A DNA stretch of 64,000 nt from Pseudomonas benzenivorans (GCF_033547155.1 NZ_CP137892.1:4340001-4404000); one strand, 5' to 3'; numbered from the stretch's first letter, positions 34,145 to 44,064 are shown. Numbers and translations are program-made. Notes: generated from the sequence alone by a model not told the origin.

Positions 34145-37100
34145 CGGGCGCCCTCCTCGAACAGCCGGTCCAGGGCATCGAGCAGGCTATCGGCCGGGCG
34201 CGCGAAGTACACCCCGGCGCCCGGCATGCCACGCAGGAACAGGTAGTAGGCGCCGCCCAGCTGCGCATCGGTGAAATCCGCCAGGCGCTGGCGCAGGAAG
34301 CGCCGCAGCGCCACCAGGTAGATCAGGTACTGCAGGTAGTAGTGCTCGGCGGCCAGGGCCTGGAGCAACTGCTCGCCCTGGTAGTGGCCGGCATCCGGGC
34401 CGAGCCAGTTGGACTTGTAGTCGGCGATGTACCAGCGCCCGTCGTGTTCGAAGGTCAGGTCGATGAAGCCCTTGAGAAAGCCCTTGAGGCTGTCGAACTC
34501 CAGGCGTGCGGCGGCCTCGCGCAGCGGCGCCGGCAGGCCGTGCGCCGGGTCGCCGAGAATGGCGCGCAGACGGACCACCTCGAGGCCGGCCACCGGGAAG
34601 GTGAAGCCCAGCTCGGGCAGGCGCCGCGCCGGCTCCAAGCCGGCAAGGCTCAGGCCGTTGCCGTCCAGGTCGGTCTCGATGACCCGCTGCAACTGCTGGG
34701 TCGCGATCTCGCCCCAGGTGTCGGCATCGATGCCGTGACCGCTGAGCGCCGGCGCGACCAATTCGGCCAGGGGCGCCTTGCCCCGCGCCCAGTCCTCGAG
34801 GATGGCGTGCAGGCAGGTACCGGCACGGGCGCCACGGGGGAAGGCGAAGAAGCCGCTGCCCGGCTCGCTGGCAGCGGGCATGGCGAGAGTGTCGCGGTCC
34901 GGCGCCTCCATATGCATGCCGGCCGCCAGACCGGAGAAGCTGCCGATGCGCCAGGCGCTGTGCAGGCTGCGCTGCAGGCTGGCCAGCTGCTCGGGTGGCG
35001 ACGCGCGGCGTTCGCCGGCCGCGCTGGCCTCGCCCGCGAACAACGGCTGTACGCTCATGCGCCCCTGGCTGGCGGCGACCAGCTGCTCGATCTCCCCGCG
35101 CAGCTGCGCCGGCCCCAGGCTCTGCAGGTGCGCGGCCAGCTCGCCCAGGGCATCCTCCCCCGGCAGCCGGCGACCGTGCAGCAGCCAGGCCAGGGCGCTG
35201 CTGTGCAGGCCCGAGTCGCCGAGGCTGCCGTCCTTCTTCGGCTTGCAGTCCACCGGCCCCCAGTGCAGCCACAGGCGGTCGCGGGCGCGGGTCAGGGCCA
35301 CGTAGGTCAGGCGCAGCTTCTCGGCGAAGCGTTCCTGGCAGGCACGCTCACGATGGCGGTCGAGGTGCTCGCCGCCGAGGTCGAGCAGCGGCGTGCCGTC
35401 GTCGGCGTGACAGCTGATGTCCTCGAACTGGCGCAGCAGGGCGCCGTCCCACAGGTAGGGGCAGAACACCAGGGGGTATTCCAGGCCCTTGGAGGTGTGG
35501 ATGGTGACGATCTGCACCCGCTCGGCATCGCTCTCCAGGCGCAGCAGGGCATCCTCGCCGTGGGCCTCGGCGCGGCGCTGGGCCTCGAACCAGGCCAGCA
35601 GCTGTTCCAGCCCCGGGCGCTGCAGACTCTCGCTCTGCAGCAGCTCGGCCAGGTGCAGCAGGTTGGTCAGCCGCCGCTCGCCGTCGACCAGCGCCAGCAG
35701 GCGCTCGGCCACCCGCTGCTCGTCCAGCCAGGCGCGGAAGGCACGCATGAAGCCCTGCTGCTGCCACAGCTGGTGGTAGCGCTCGGCGGCCTCGCGCTCC
35801 TCGTCCCAGGCCCGCGCATCGTCCTGACAGGCGGCCAGCTCGGCGGCGCTGCGGCCCAGCAGGCGGGTGGCCAGTGCGTAGCGCAGGGCGCCCTCGCGGC
35901 CGGGCTCGGCATAGGCGGCCAGCACCGCGGCCAGGGCCTCGGCCTCCTCGCTGTGCCAGACGTTCTCCTTGCCGCGGCGCACGCTGGGCACCCCGCGCGC
36001 GGCCAGCTCGGCGGCCACCTCGGCGGCCTGGCGATGGCTGGCCACCAGCACGGCGATATCGCCGCCCTTGAGCGGAGCCCGCTCGCCGCTGTGCTCGAAA
36101 TAGGCCTGACCACTGCCGCTGGCGCTGAGCACGGCGGCGATGCGCCGCGCCGTGTCGCGGGCCGCCAGGGCGCCGGCCTGGCCCTTGGTCAGGTACTCGT
36201 CGTCCAGCCAGACCAGCGCCAGGGGTGCCTCGGCCTCCTCCGGCAACACCAGGCGCGGCCGCGGCCGCTGGCTGGCGCCCACCGGCGGATAGGCCAGGCC
36301 CTTTTCGGCGAAGGGCCGGGGCCGGTCGAACAGCTGGTTGAGGGCGGCGATCAGCGCGGGGGTGGAGCGATGGTTGGTGGCCAGGCTGTACTGCCGCGCC
36401 GCCTCGTCGCGGGCCCTGAGGTAGGTGGCCAGGTCGGCGCCGCGAAAGGCGTAGATGGCTTGTTTCGGATCACCCACGAAGCAAAGATCCCCTGCGTCCT
36501 GGTAAATGCGGCGGAACACCTGGTACTGCACCGGGTCGGTGTCCTGGAACTCGTCGATCAGGGCCAGCGGGTACTGCGCGCGCAGGGTCTGCGCCAGCTG
36601 CTCGCCGCCCTCGCCATAGAGCGCCTGCTGCAGGCGATTGAGCAGGTCGTCGAAGGCCAGCAGGCGCTGCGCCGCCTTGCGCTGGGGCAGCTGCTCGTTG
36701 AGCTGACCGATCAGCCGCACCTGCAGCGCGATCAGGCGTTGCTCGGCCTCCGGCAGCGCCGCCTCCAGCGCGTCGCAGAGGTCCTGCAGGGCGCCTGCCA
36801 GGGGGCTGGCCGGCGCCGCGGCGCCCTTCTTGCTGGCCTTGAGCAGGCCCTCGCGGCTCAGCCGGCGCAGGCCCTCGACCTTGCCGAACAGCGCCGCCGA
36901 ATCGCCGAAGTAGCCGTCCAATTCGGCCTGCCAGGCGCCCAGCTTGGTGGCGTCGACCATGTTGCTCTTGAAGCCGTCGAAGGCCTTGAGCTGTTCCAGC
37001 CAGGCGCCGCCGTGCGTCAACCAGGCGTCCCGCGCCTGCTGCCAGGCCGCGCGCAGGGGCGCCAGATCGGCCTGGGCGCCGGGCTGGGGCTCGATACGCA

Positions 37101-37683
37101 GGTAGGGCTTGCCCAGGTGACCGCGCAGGCGCTGGCGCAGGACCTGGGGGGTGAGCCTCTGCTGCACCAGGAAGGCCGCCCATTCCGGCTCGGCGGCGGC
37201 CAGCTCGTGGCGCCAGAGGTCGGCGAGCAGGGCGTCGAGAATCTCCCGGTCGTCCTGGGTCAGCTCGTTGTCGAAGTCGCCGCCGGCCTCGAAGGCCGCA
37301 TCCTGCAGGGCGCGCTGGCAGAAGCCGTGGATGGTGAAGATCGCCGCCTCGTCGAAGCCGTGCACCGCCAGCAGCAGGCGCCGGTGGCTGGCCGCGTCCG
37401 GGTAGCGGGCGTGCAGGCGGTTGAGCAGCGCATCCTCGCCCGGCCCCTGCTCGTAGACCGCCAGCAGCTCGGCCAGGCGCAGACGGATGCGCTCGCGCAG
37501 CTCGGCGGTGGCGGCGGTGGTGAAGGTCACCACCAGGATCTGCGACACCGACAGCTGCCGCTCCAGCAGCAGGCGGGCATAGAGCGCGGTGAGGGTCCAG
37601 GTCTTGCCCGTGCCGGCACTGGCCTCGATCAGCGAACGGCCGGCGAAGCTGTCCTGCAACAGGTCCAGACTGGCGCCGCTCAT
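34141..37683 (-). CDS. recB: exodeoxyribonuclease V subunit beta
   Basis: A 1180-residue protein, the same length as E. coli RecB. The N-terminal superfamily 1A helicase has EASAGTGKTWTLTALYARLLL, the LIDEFQDTDPVQYQ Walker B region, VGDPKQAIYAFRGADL and VQIVTIHTSKGLEYPLVF. The C-terminal nuclease domain keeps the metal-site motif WYIADYKSNWLG. With RecC and RecD it makes single-stranded ends at Chi-like sites. The start at 37683 overlaps the recC stop (ATGA); a longer frame to 38430 runs inside recC and is rejected. Confidence 0.97.
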   Translation of the reverse strand: MSGASLDLLQDSFAGRSLIEASAGTGKTWTLTALYARLLLERQLSVSQILVVTFTTAATAELRERIRLRLAELLAVYEQGPGEDALLNRLHARYPDAASHRRLLLAVHGFDEAAIFTIHGFCQRALQDAAFEAGGDFDNELTQDDREILDALLADLWRHELAAAEPEWAAFLVQQRLTPQVLRQRLRGHLGKPYLRIEPQPGAQADLAPLRAAWQQARDAWLTHGGAWLEQLKAFDGFKSNMVDATKLGAWQAELDGYFGDSAALFGKVEGLRRLSREGLLKASKKGAAAPASPLAGALQDLCDALEAALPEAEQRLIALQVRLIGQLNEQLPQRKAAQRLLAFDDLLNRLQQALYGEGGEQLAQTLRAQYPLALIDEFQDTDPVQYQVFRRIYQDAGDLCFVGDPKQAIYAFRGADLATYLRARDEAARQYSLATNHRSTPALIAALNQLFDRPRPFAEKGLAYPPVGASQRPRPRLVLPEEAEAPLALVWLDDEYLTKGQAGALAARDTARRIAAVLSASGSGQAYFEHSGERAPLKGGDIAVLVASHRQAAEVAAELAARGVPSVRRGKENVWHSEEAEALAAVLAAYAEPGREGALRYALATRLLGRSAAELAACQDDARAWDEEREAAERYHQLWQQQGFMRAFRAWLDEQRVAERLLALVDGERRLTNLLHLAELLQSESLQRPGLEQLLAWFEAQRRAEAHGEDALLRLESDAERVQIVTIHTSKGLEYPLVFCPYLWDGALLRQFEDISCHADDGTPLLDLGGEHLDRHRERACQERFAEKLRLTYVALTRARDRLWLHWGPVDCKPKKDGSLGDSGLHSSALAWLLHGRRLPGEDALGELAAHLQSLGPAQLRGEIEQLVAASQGRMSVQPLFAGEASAAGERRASPPEQLASLQRSLHSAWRIGSFSGLAAGMHMEAPDRDTLAMPAASEPGSGFFAFPRGARAGTCLHAILEDWARGKAPLAELVAPALSGHGIDADTWGEIATQQLQRVIETDLDGNGLSLAGLEPARRLPELGFTFPVAGLEVVRLRAILGDPAHGLPAPLREAAARLEFDSLKGFLKGFIDLTFEHDGRWYIADYKSNWLGPDAGHYQGEQLLQALAAEHYYLQYLIYLVALRRFLRQRLADFTDAQLGGAYYLFLRGMPGAGVYFARPADSLLDALDRLFEEGAR

Positions 37684-40600
37684 GCCTCGTCCTCCTCGCC
37701 CTGCAGGGCATCCAGGGCCGGGCCGTAGAGCTGCTCGGCCAGGGCCTCGAACGCTGCGTCCAGGGGATCGCGGTCGCGGAAGGCCAGGGCATTCCAGGGG
37801 TCCTGGCACTCGCCGGTCATGAAGTCGTTGCCCTGCCACATGACGCGCGCCTCGGCCCGCGCCGCCTCGAGCGGTTCCTTGCGCCCCGGGTTGCGCCACT
37901 TGTGGGCGAAGCCATGGCTGCACTTGGCCAGCAGCGGCAGGGGCTCGCACAGCGCGCGCTGGTAGGCCGCGAGCCAGGGCTCGAGCAGCGCCAGGGGATC
38001 GGCCAACGCCCCCAGGCGCCATTCGTTCTTCGGCGACAACAGACGGCTGTCGCGGGCGATGCCCGGGGTCGCGGCGCAATTGAGCAGCAGGTGGCGCAGC
38101 CAGAACGGCGCCAGCTCCCAGGCGCCGAGGCTGCGCAGGCGGTAGTCGAACAGGCCGCTGGCGGTCACCCCGTCGAGCCAGCCGTGGATGCGCACGCCGG
38201 CCAGGCTGATGTCCACCAGCAGCGGCTGCGGCGTGTCCGTCGGACGCTCGTCGAACAGGGTCGGGGCGAAGGCGCGGATCGGTCCGCGGATCTGCCCCCA
38301 GTGGGCCTGGCCCAGTTCGCCCACCGGCAGCCAGCCGGAGGCGGCAGCCAGCGCCCGCTCCTCGGCCTCGCTCCAGCCACGCTCGACGGCCTGCAGGGCC
38401 AATTGGCGCAGGCCGTGCTGGCTGGTCCATTCGACGCTGAAGGGCTCGTCGCCGGCCAGGGCCTCCTCGCTCTGCGCCAGGCGCAGGCCCAGGCGCTGCT
38501 CCAGCAGGTAGCGCGCCGGGTGCTTGAAGCAGTGGACCAGCTGGCTCGGTTCCAGCGTCAGCCAGTCCTCCCCCGGCGCCGGCAGGGTTGCGGCGAAGGG
38601 TGCAGGGGCCGCGACCGCCTCGCTCAGGCGCTGGGCCGCGCGGAACCAGGGCGCGGCGAAACCGGCCTGGCGTGCCCCGGCGAAGTTGCCGGGCGCGAAG
38701 GGCTGCAGCGGGTGTTCCAGGCGGATATGGCCGCTGGCCTTACTGCCGTCGGCGCAGACCGCGGTGAGGTCGACCGCATCCAGCAGCTCGCTGACCAGCA
38801 CCGAGGGCGGCAGCTCGGCATTGCTGCGCGGATCGCGGCCGACGTAGCTCAGGTACAGGCCGCCGCGGGCCGAGAGCAGGGTCTCGAGCAGCAGGTAGCG
38901 GTCGTCCAGGCGCCGGGCGCGGTCGCCGCGCCTGGGCTGCTGTGCGATCAGGTCGAAACCGGCGGCCGGGGTGCGCCGGGGCAGGGCGCCGTCGTCCAGG
39001 CCGAGCAGGCAGACCTGACGAAACGGCAGGCTGCGCATCGGCACCATGGTGCAGAAGGTCACCGCGCCGGTGAGAAAGCCCGAGGCGCCGCTGCCCTGCT
39101 CCAGCGCCGCCGTCAGCTGCTGGCGGATCAGCGCCAGTTCCAGCGGCCGTTCGATGCCGGCGGCCGCGGCCTGCTCGGCCAGGCCGGCGCAGGCCCTGGA
39201 CAGCAGCAACAGGCTGTCGCCGGCCTCGCGTTCGTCGAACAGCTCGTCGATCAGCGCCCGCAGGGTTTCGGCCCACTCGGCCAGCGGGCGCGGCCGCTGC
39301 AGGCTCTGCGCCAAGCTGGCGAGGCGCTCGACGAAGGCGGCCAGGCGCCCGAGCAACTGGGCGCGGGCACCTTCCAGGGCATCCAGCGGCCAGCTGGCGC
39401 CGAGCAGCGGCGCCCGCGCCCCGGCCAGCTGCGGCGGCGCGGCGAAGCCCAGCAGCAGGCGATCCAGGCCCTGACGCCAGGTGAAGGCGGCATCCGCCGG
39501 CAGGCCGAGCTGGGCCCGGTGGCCGGCGTCGCGGCCCCAGCGCACACCGGCCTCGCGCAGCCAGTCGCGCAGCAACGGCAGGTCCTCGGCCTCGATGCCG
39601 GCACGCCGGGCCAGGGCCGGCTGCTCCAGCCAGGTCAGGACCTCCTCGGCGCTGAAACGGCTGTCGGGCAGGGCGAGCAGGCCGAGGAAGGCCTCGATCA
39701 GCGGCACCTCGGCGCGCAGGCTGCGGTCGGCCAGGCTGAAGGGAATCCGCGGGGCGGCCATCCGCGGCACGCCCTCACGCGGCGCGAACACCGCCTCGAT
39801 ATAGGGGGCGTAGCGCTCGATGTCCGGGGTCAGCACCACCACTTGGTCCGGGCTCAGCTGCGGGTCGGCCTGGAAGCGGGCGAGCAGCTGATCGTGGAGG
39901 ATCTCCACCTCGCGCAGCGGCGAATGGGCCACGTGCAGCTCCAGCGAGCGGTCGTCCTCGCGCAGGACCAGGCGCTCCTCCGGGGCGCGGGTGCGCAGCC
40001 GCAGGATGTCGTTCTGCAGCGCCTGCAGCAGGCTGGCGTCGTGCAGGTCGGCGTCTTCGGAGTAGAGGCCCAGCTCCTGGGCGCCCTCGGCCGAGGCCAG
40101 GGCGAACAGGCTGTCGAAGAAGTCCCGGCCCTGCTTGCCGAGGCTGGCCAGCAGGGGGTGGCCGACATCCAGATACCAGTCGTCCGGGCTCATGGCCTGA
40201 GCATCCGCTGCGTTCTGCGACTGCCTGGCCAGTTCGCGGATATCGCGGATCTCGCCCCAGGCCTCGCGGCAGGGGTTAAGGGCGAAGACCACCACCTCGG
40301 TGTGCCGGGCCAGGCCCTCGAGCACGCGCATATGGTGCGGGGCCAGGGCGCTGATGCCGAACACCAGCAGGCGCTCGGGCAGGCCGGCGAGGGGTGTCTG
40401 GTCGTGCAGGCGGCGCAGCAGGTCGTCGAGCAGGCGCGCGCGGTGCGGATGGCCGTCACGGGTCAGCTCGCGCCAGAGCAGCGCCTGCCAGGCCTCGTCG
40501 GGGCCCAGTTCGAGCAGCTCGCCGCGCTCCCAGGCGGCCAGCCAGTCGTCGCGGTACAGCAGGTACTGGTCGAAGACGTCGGCGATCCTGGCCGCCAGCG

Positions 40601-40970
40601 ACAGGCGTCGACGCTCGTCGCCGCCGTCCAGGTAATGCGCCAGGCGCGGCGCCTGGGCCAACTGGCCCGGCTCGCACAGCCAGTCATACAGGCGCCAGGC
40701 CAGGGTGCTAGGGGTGAAGGCCGATTGCTCCGGCAACTGGCCGAGCACCAGCCGCGACAGTTCCCAGACGAAGGCCGAGGGCAGCTGCACCTCCAGCTGC
40801 ATGGCGATGCCCTGGCTGCGTGCCAGCTGCAGGGTCAGCCAGCGGCCGATGCCCTGACTCGGCACCACCACCCGCGCCGGCGCGAAGGGCTCGCGTTGCG
40901 GCTGGGCGAGCAGGGTGGTGGCCAGCTCGCCGAGGGTCTCAAGGTCTGGTGCGTGGTAGAGCGTCAGCAT
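37680..40970 (-). CDS. recC: exodeoxyribonuclease V subunit gamma
   Basis: A 1096-residue protein with the inactive helicase-like fold of RecC, which scans for Chi. Typical segments are VVVPSQGIGRWLTLQLARSQGI near the start, DQVVVLTPDIERYAPYI and MRSLPFRQVCLLGLDDGALPRR. I choose the ATG at 40970 because MLTLYHAP aligns with the N-terminus of other RecC proteins; the ATG at 40985 is also possible, and neither has a clear ribosome site. It is first in the operon recC-recB-recD. Confidence 0.94.
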   Translation of the reverse strand: MLTLYHAPDLETLGELATTLLAQPQREPFAPARVVVPSQGIGRWLTLQLARSQGIAMQLEVQLPSAFVWELSRLVLGQLPEQSAFTPSTLAWRLYDWLCEPGQLAQAPRLAHYLDGGDERRRLSLAARIADVFDQYLLYRDDWLAAWERGELLELGPDEAWQALLWRELTRDGHPHRARLLDDLLRRLHDQTPLAGLPERLLVFGISALAPHHMRVLEGLARHTEVVVFALNPCREAWGEIRDIRELARQSQNAADAQAMSPDDWYLDVGHPLLASLGKQGRDFFDSLFALASAEGAQELGLYSEDADLHDASLLQALQNDILRLRTRAPEERLVLREDDRSLELHVAHSPLREVEILHDQLLARFQADPQLSPDQVVVLTPDIERYAPYIEAVFAPREGVPRMAAPRIPFSLADRSLRAEVPLIEAFLGLLALPDSRFSAEEVLTWLEQPALARRAGIEAEDLPLLRDWLREAGVRWGRDAGHRAQLGLPADAAFTWRQGLDRLLLGFAAPPQLAGARAPLLGASWPLDALEGARAQLLGRLAAFVERLASLAQSLQRPRPLAEWAETLRALIDELFDEREAGDSLLLLSRACAGLAEQAAAAGIERPLELALIRQQLTAALEQGSGASGFLTGAVTFCTMVPMRSLPFRQVCLLGLDDGALPRRTPAAGFDLIAQQPRRGDRARRLDDRYLLLETLLSARGGLYLSYVGRDPRSNAELPPSVLVSELLDAVDLTAVCADGSKASGHIRLEHPLQPFAPGNFAGARQAGFAAPWFRAAQRLSEAVAAPAPFAATLPAPGEDWLTLEPSQLVHCFKHPARYLLEQRLGLRLAQSEEALAGDEPFSVEWTSQHGLRQLALQAVERGWSEAEERALAAASGWLPVGELGQAHWGQIRGPIRAFAPTLFDERPTDTPQPLLVDISLAGVRIHGWLDGVTASGLFDYRLRSLGAWELAPFWLRHLLLNCAATPGIARDSRLLSPKNEWRLGALADPLALLEPWLAAYQRALCEPLPLLAKCSHGFAHKWRNPGRKEPLEAARAEARVMWQGNDFMTGECQDPWNALAFRDRDPLDAAFEALAEQLYGPALDALQGEEDEA

Positions 40971-41398
40971 GGGGAGCGGTCGCATCCGTTCGGTCGGGCT
41001 AGGTTACCAGTTCGGCGAGCATGACGGACTCGGCCGACAACCTGTGTCGCCCGCTGGGTGCTGTCCGGAGTCCGTCGGATGCCGCCCGAGTTGTCCCAGG
41101 CGCGGCCACACGGCGCCGTATCGCAGGCCGCGGCGCCTGGGGTCTGGGCCCCCGATCCAAGAGCCGCCGGCCTGGTGGCTCTGGCCACGCGCACGCCCAG
41201 CTGAACCGGCCCGAGGGCGACCCGTAGCTGGCGCAGCGGCCATTCGCCGGCTACAGCTTAAGTAGAGCCCGGGAAAAAAATCATCGCCTCCGGGCCTGCC
41301 ACGCACCTGCGCTGCCTGCCACAGGCTCGTCCCGTGGCCGCCTGCGCCGTACCCGGTTGTCGCCCCTGCTTGGGCGGCCCGCGACAGGGAGATGCACG
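40971..41398. other. 428-base intergenic region between recC and the Na/Pi transporter
   Basis: No supported gene. It holds the divergent promoters, a REP-like palindrome at 41224-41254, and an A7 run at 41274-41280. The reading frames on both strands are short and lack ribosome sites. Confidence 0.5.
41224..41254. repeat. REP-like palindrome
   Basis: GTAGCTGGCG (41224-41233) and CGCCGGCTAC (41245-41254) pair with one mismatch around an 11-base loop. Confidence 0.45.
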
Positions 41399-43045
41399 AT
41401 GCTGACCCTGCTCAATCTGCTCTCGGCCATCGCCTTGCTGATCTGGGGCACCCATATCGTTCGGACCGGCATCCTGCGGGTCTACGGCTCCAACCTGCGC
41501 AAGGTGCTCAGCCACAACGTCAACCGCCTGCCCATGGCCTTCGTCGCCGGCATCGGCGTCACCGCCCTGGTGCAGAGCAGCAACGCCACCGCGCTGCTGG
41601 TCACCTCCTTCGTCGGCCAGGGTCTGATGGCGCTGACCCCGGCCCTGGCGATCATGCTCGGCGCCGACGTCGGCACGGCGCTGATGGCCCGGGTGCTGAC
41701 CCTGGACCTGGGCTGGCTGTCGCCGCTGCTGATCACCCTCGGGGTGATCTTCTTCCTCTCGCGGCGGCAGAGCCGTGCCGGCCAGCTCGGCCGCGTCGGC
41801 ATCGGCCTGGGCCTGATGCTGCTGGCCCTGGAGCTGATCGTCAGCGCCGCCACGCCGATCACCCAGGCCTACGGCATCAAGGTGCTGTTCGCCTCGCTGA
41901 CCGGCGACCTGCTGCTCGATGCCCTGGTCGGCGCGCTGTTCGCCCTGATCTCCTATTCCAGCCTGGCCGCCGTGCTGCTCACCGCGACCCTGGCCGGCGC
42001 CGGCCTGATCAGCCTGCCGGTGGCCATCGGCCTGGTCATCGGCGCCAACATCGGCAGCGGCCTGCTGGCCTTCCTCACCGCCAGCCTGCAGACCCCGGCC
42101 GGACGCCGGGTGGCGCTGGGCAGCCTGCTGTACAAGCTGCTCGGCCTGCTGCTGGTGATCCCGCTGCTCGATCCGCTGGTGGCCTGGCTGGACAGCCTGA
42201 ACTGGCGCCCGGCGGAGCTGGTGGTCGGCTTCCACCTGCTCTACAACAGCCTGCGCTGTCTGGTGCTGCTACCCAGCGTCGGGCCCATGGCACGCTTCTG
42301 CAACTGGCTGCTGCCGGATCGCGCCGAGGACAGCGGCGTGGCCCGCCCGCGCCACCTCGACCGCACTGCCCTGGACACCCCGAGCCTGGCGCTGGCAGGG
42401 GCGGTGCGCGAGACCCTGCGCATCGGCGACCTGATCGAGACCATGCTGCGCCATCTGCTGGAGGTGCTGCGCAGCAACCAGCCGGCCCTGAGCAAGGAGT
42501 TGCGCCGCCTGGACGACGACGTCGACGCCCTGTACAGCGCGGTCAAGCTGTACCTGGCCCAGGTGCCGCACGACGCCCTCAGCGAACGGGACAGCCGGCG
42601 CTGGGCGGAGATCCTCGAGTGGGCGGTCAATCTGGAGCAGGCCGGCGACATCATCGAGCGCATGCTCGGCAAGGTGCAGGACGAGAAGACCGCCCAACGC
42701 CATGCCTTCTCCGAGAGCGGCCTCGAGGAGCTGACCGAGTTGCATGCCCAGCTGATGGCCAACCTGCGCCTGGGGCTCAACGTGTTGCTCTCCGGCGACA
42801 CCGAGAGCGCCCGCCAGCTGCTGCGCGAGAAGCGCCGCTTCCGCGCTCGCGAGCGGCGCCTGGCCCATGCCCATGTCGGTCGCCTGCATCGTCAGGTGGT
42901 GCAGAGCATCGAGACCAGCGCCCTGCACCTGGAGCTGATCAGCGACATGAAGCGCCTCAACTCGCTGTTCTGCAGCAGCGCCTATGTGGTGCTGGAGGCC
43001 GGCGAGACGGGCGCGCTGAAGGTGGAAGAGGTGGCCGGCGAGTGA
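41399..43045 (+). CDS. Na/phosphate cotransporter family protein with PhoU-like domain
   Basis: A 548-residue protein. The membrane half (about 1-320) carries the repeated Na/Pi motifs (GTHIVRTGILRVYGSNLRK, VQSSNATALLVTSF and the second copy SYSSLAAVLLTATLAG). The C-terminal half is helical and PhoU-like (ETLRIGDLIETMLRHLLEVL, QAGDIIERMLGKVQDEK). It probably takes up phosphate with sodium, independently of the Pst system. GGGAG lies 8 nt before the ATG at 41399. An ECF sigma gene follows 129 bases later on the same strand, but no link is proven. Confidence 0.9.
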   Translation: MLTLLNLLSAIALLIWGTHIVRTGILRVYGSNLRKVLSHNVNRLPMAFVAGIGVTALVQSSNATALLVTSFVGQGLMALTPALAIMLGADVGTALMARVLTLDLGWLSPLLITLGVIFFLSRRQSRAGQLGRVGIGLGLMLLALELIVSAATPITQAYGIKVLFASLTGDLLLDALVGALFALISYSSLAAVLLTATLAGAGLISLPVAIGLVIGANIGSGLLAFLTASLQTPAGRRVALGSLLYKLLGLLLVIPLLDPLVAWLDSLNWRPAELVVGFHLLYNSLRCLVLLPSVGPMARFCNWLLPDRAEDSGVARPRHLDRTALDTPSLALAGAVRETLRIGDLIETMLRHLLEVLRSNQPALSKELRRLDDDVDALYSAVKLYLAQVPHDALSERDSRRWAEILEWAVNLEQAGDIIERMLGKVQDEKTAQRHAFSESGLEELTELHAQLMANLRLGLNVLLSGDTESARQLLREKRRFRARERRLAHAHVGRLHRQVVQSIETSALHLELISDMKRLNSLFCSSAYVVLEAGETGALKVEEVAGE

Positions 43046-43174
43046 CCTCCGCCGAGCCCCGAAGCCAGACCGGACGAAAGGTGTAACAAGCGCCAAGCCG
43101 AGCCTTCGAATATCCAGGTGGGTCGCCTTGAGGAGTACCCACCCACTGCGGCAGCCGCTGCCCAGGAGGACCCG

Positions 43175-43780
43175 ATGGACGACGAGCAACAGCTGATTCG
43201 CGGCATGCAGCGAGGGGACCCGCAGGCCTTCGCGGCGGCCATCGAGGCCCATCACAGCTTTCTGGTCGTCATGGCCACCCCCCTGGCCGGCCCCGATCTG
43301 GCCAAGGACGTGGCCCAGGAAACCTGGATCAAGGCCTTTGCCGCCATCGCCCAATTCGAGGGCCGCGCCAAGCTGCGCACCTGGCTGGCGCGCATCGCCT
43401 TGAACGAGGCGCGAGCCCTGTTGCGTAAATACAAACGGGAAGTCGCCTGGGACGCCTGGGGCGCCGACGGCGGCTCGCCCCTGGCGGGTCGCTTCGATCG
43501 GGACGGCGCCTGGAGCCGCCCGCCGGCCGGCTGGCATCACGACTCGCCGGAGGCCCTGCTCACCGAGGCCGAGCTGTACCAGTGCATCCGCGAGCACCTG
43601 CACAAGCTGCCCAAGGACCAGCAATCGGTGGTGTTGCTGCGCGAAGTCGCGGGCCTGGAGTTCAGCGAGATCGCCCAGGCCCTGAAACTGGCCGAAGGCA
43701 ATGTCCGCGTCCTGCTGCACCGCGGCCGGCAACGCCTGCATGCGATGCTCGAACACTATGAGGAGGTAGGTACATGCTGA
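43175..43780 (+). CDS. ECF-type RNA polymerase sigma factor
   Basis: A 201-residue sigma factor with only regions 2 and 4. Region 2 covers about residues 25-95 (DVAQETWIKAFAAIAQFEGRAKLRTWLARIALNEARALLRKYKRE). Region 4 covers about 140-195 (LPKDQQSVVLLREVAGLEFSEIAQALKLAEGNVRVLLHRGRQRL). The linker contains an unusual tryptophan-rich stretch (AWDAWGADGGS). AGGAGGA precedes the ATG at 43175. Its last 7 bases overlap the anti-sigma gene, the standard layout of an ECF/anti-sigma pair. The signal is unknown. A TGTAAC at 43082 may be part of an autoregulated promoter. Confidence 0.92.
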   Translation: MDDEQQLIRGMQRGDPQAFAAAIEAHHSFLVVMATPLAGPDLAKDVAQETWIKAFAAIAQFEGRAKLRTWLARIALNEARALLRKYKREVAWDAWGADGGSPLAGRFDRDGAWSRPPAGWHHDSPEALLTEAELYQCIREHLHKLPKDQQSVVLLREVAGLEFSEIAQALKLAEGNVRVLLHRGRQRLHAMLEHYEEVGTC

Positions 43781-44010
43781 GCTGCCAGGAAATGACGGAA
43801 CTGGCATCGGACATCATCGACCGCCGCCTGAACTGGCGCACCCGTATGGCGGTCATGCTGCATACGCGCCGTTGCGACCGGTGCCAGCTGTACATCGAAC
43901 AGCTGCGCCTGACCTCCGACACCCTCCGGCGCCTGCCGCTGGATGACGAGCCGGTGGACAGCGCAGCCATTCTCGCCGCCAGCCGCCCGCCAGGCGGCCC
44001 CGGGCAATAA
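43774..44010 (+). CDS. small zinc-binding anti-sigma factor (ZAS type), no membrane anchor
   Basis: A 78-residue cytoplasmic protein. It has the zinc anti-sigma motif His30-x3-Cys34-x2-Cys37 (HTRRCDRC), a second cysteine near the start (LSCQEM) and two short helices. There is no transmembrane segment, so it cannot respond directly across the membrane; a redox or metal signal in the cytoplasm is more likely (inference). It overlaps the sigma gene and is probably its antagonist. Confidence 0.82.
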   Translation: MLSCQEMTELASDIIDRRLNWRTRMAVMLHTRRCDRCQLYIEQLRLTSDTLRRLPLDDEPVDSAAILAASRPPGGPGQ

Positions 44011-44022
44011 GCCGAAGCACGC

Positions 44023-44053
44023 CCCGGACACCGGCGCGCGGCCGGTGCCCGGG
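44023..44053. terminator. strong hairpin between convergent anti-sigma and TAXI genes
   Basis: CACCGGC/GCCGGTG with outer CCCGG/CCGGG pairs around a GCGCG loop. There is no T-run, so termination would depend on Rho or be weak. Confidence 0.4.
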
Positions 44054-44064
44054 ACGCACCTGGC

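Noticed and set aside
34342..37728. 1128-codon frame on the plus strand opposite recB
   Set aside because: Same codon-bias artefact. The minus strand encodes an intact RecB with all motifs.
37902..41024. 1040-codon frame opposite recC
   Set aside because: Antisense artefact, low-complexity translation rich in Gln, Ala and Gly.
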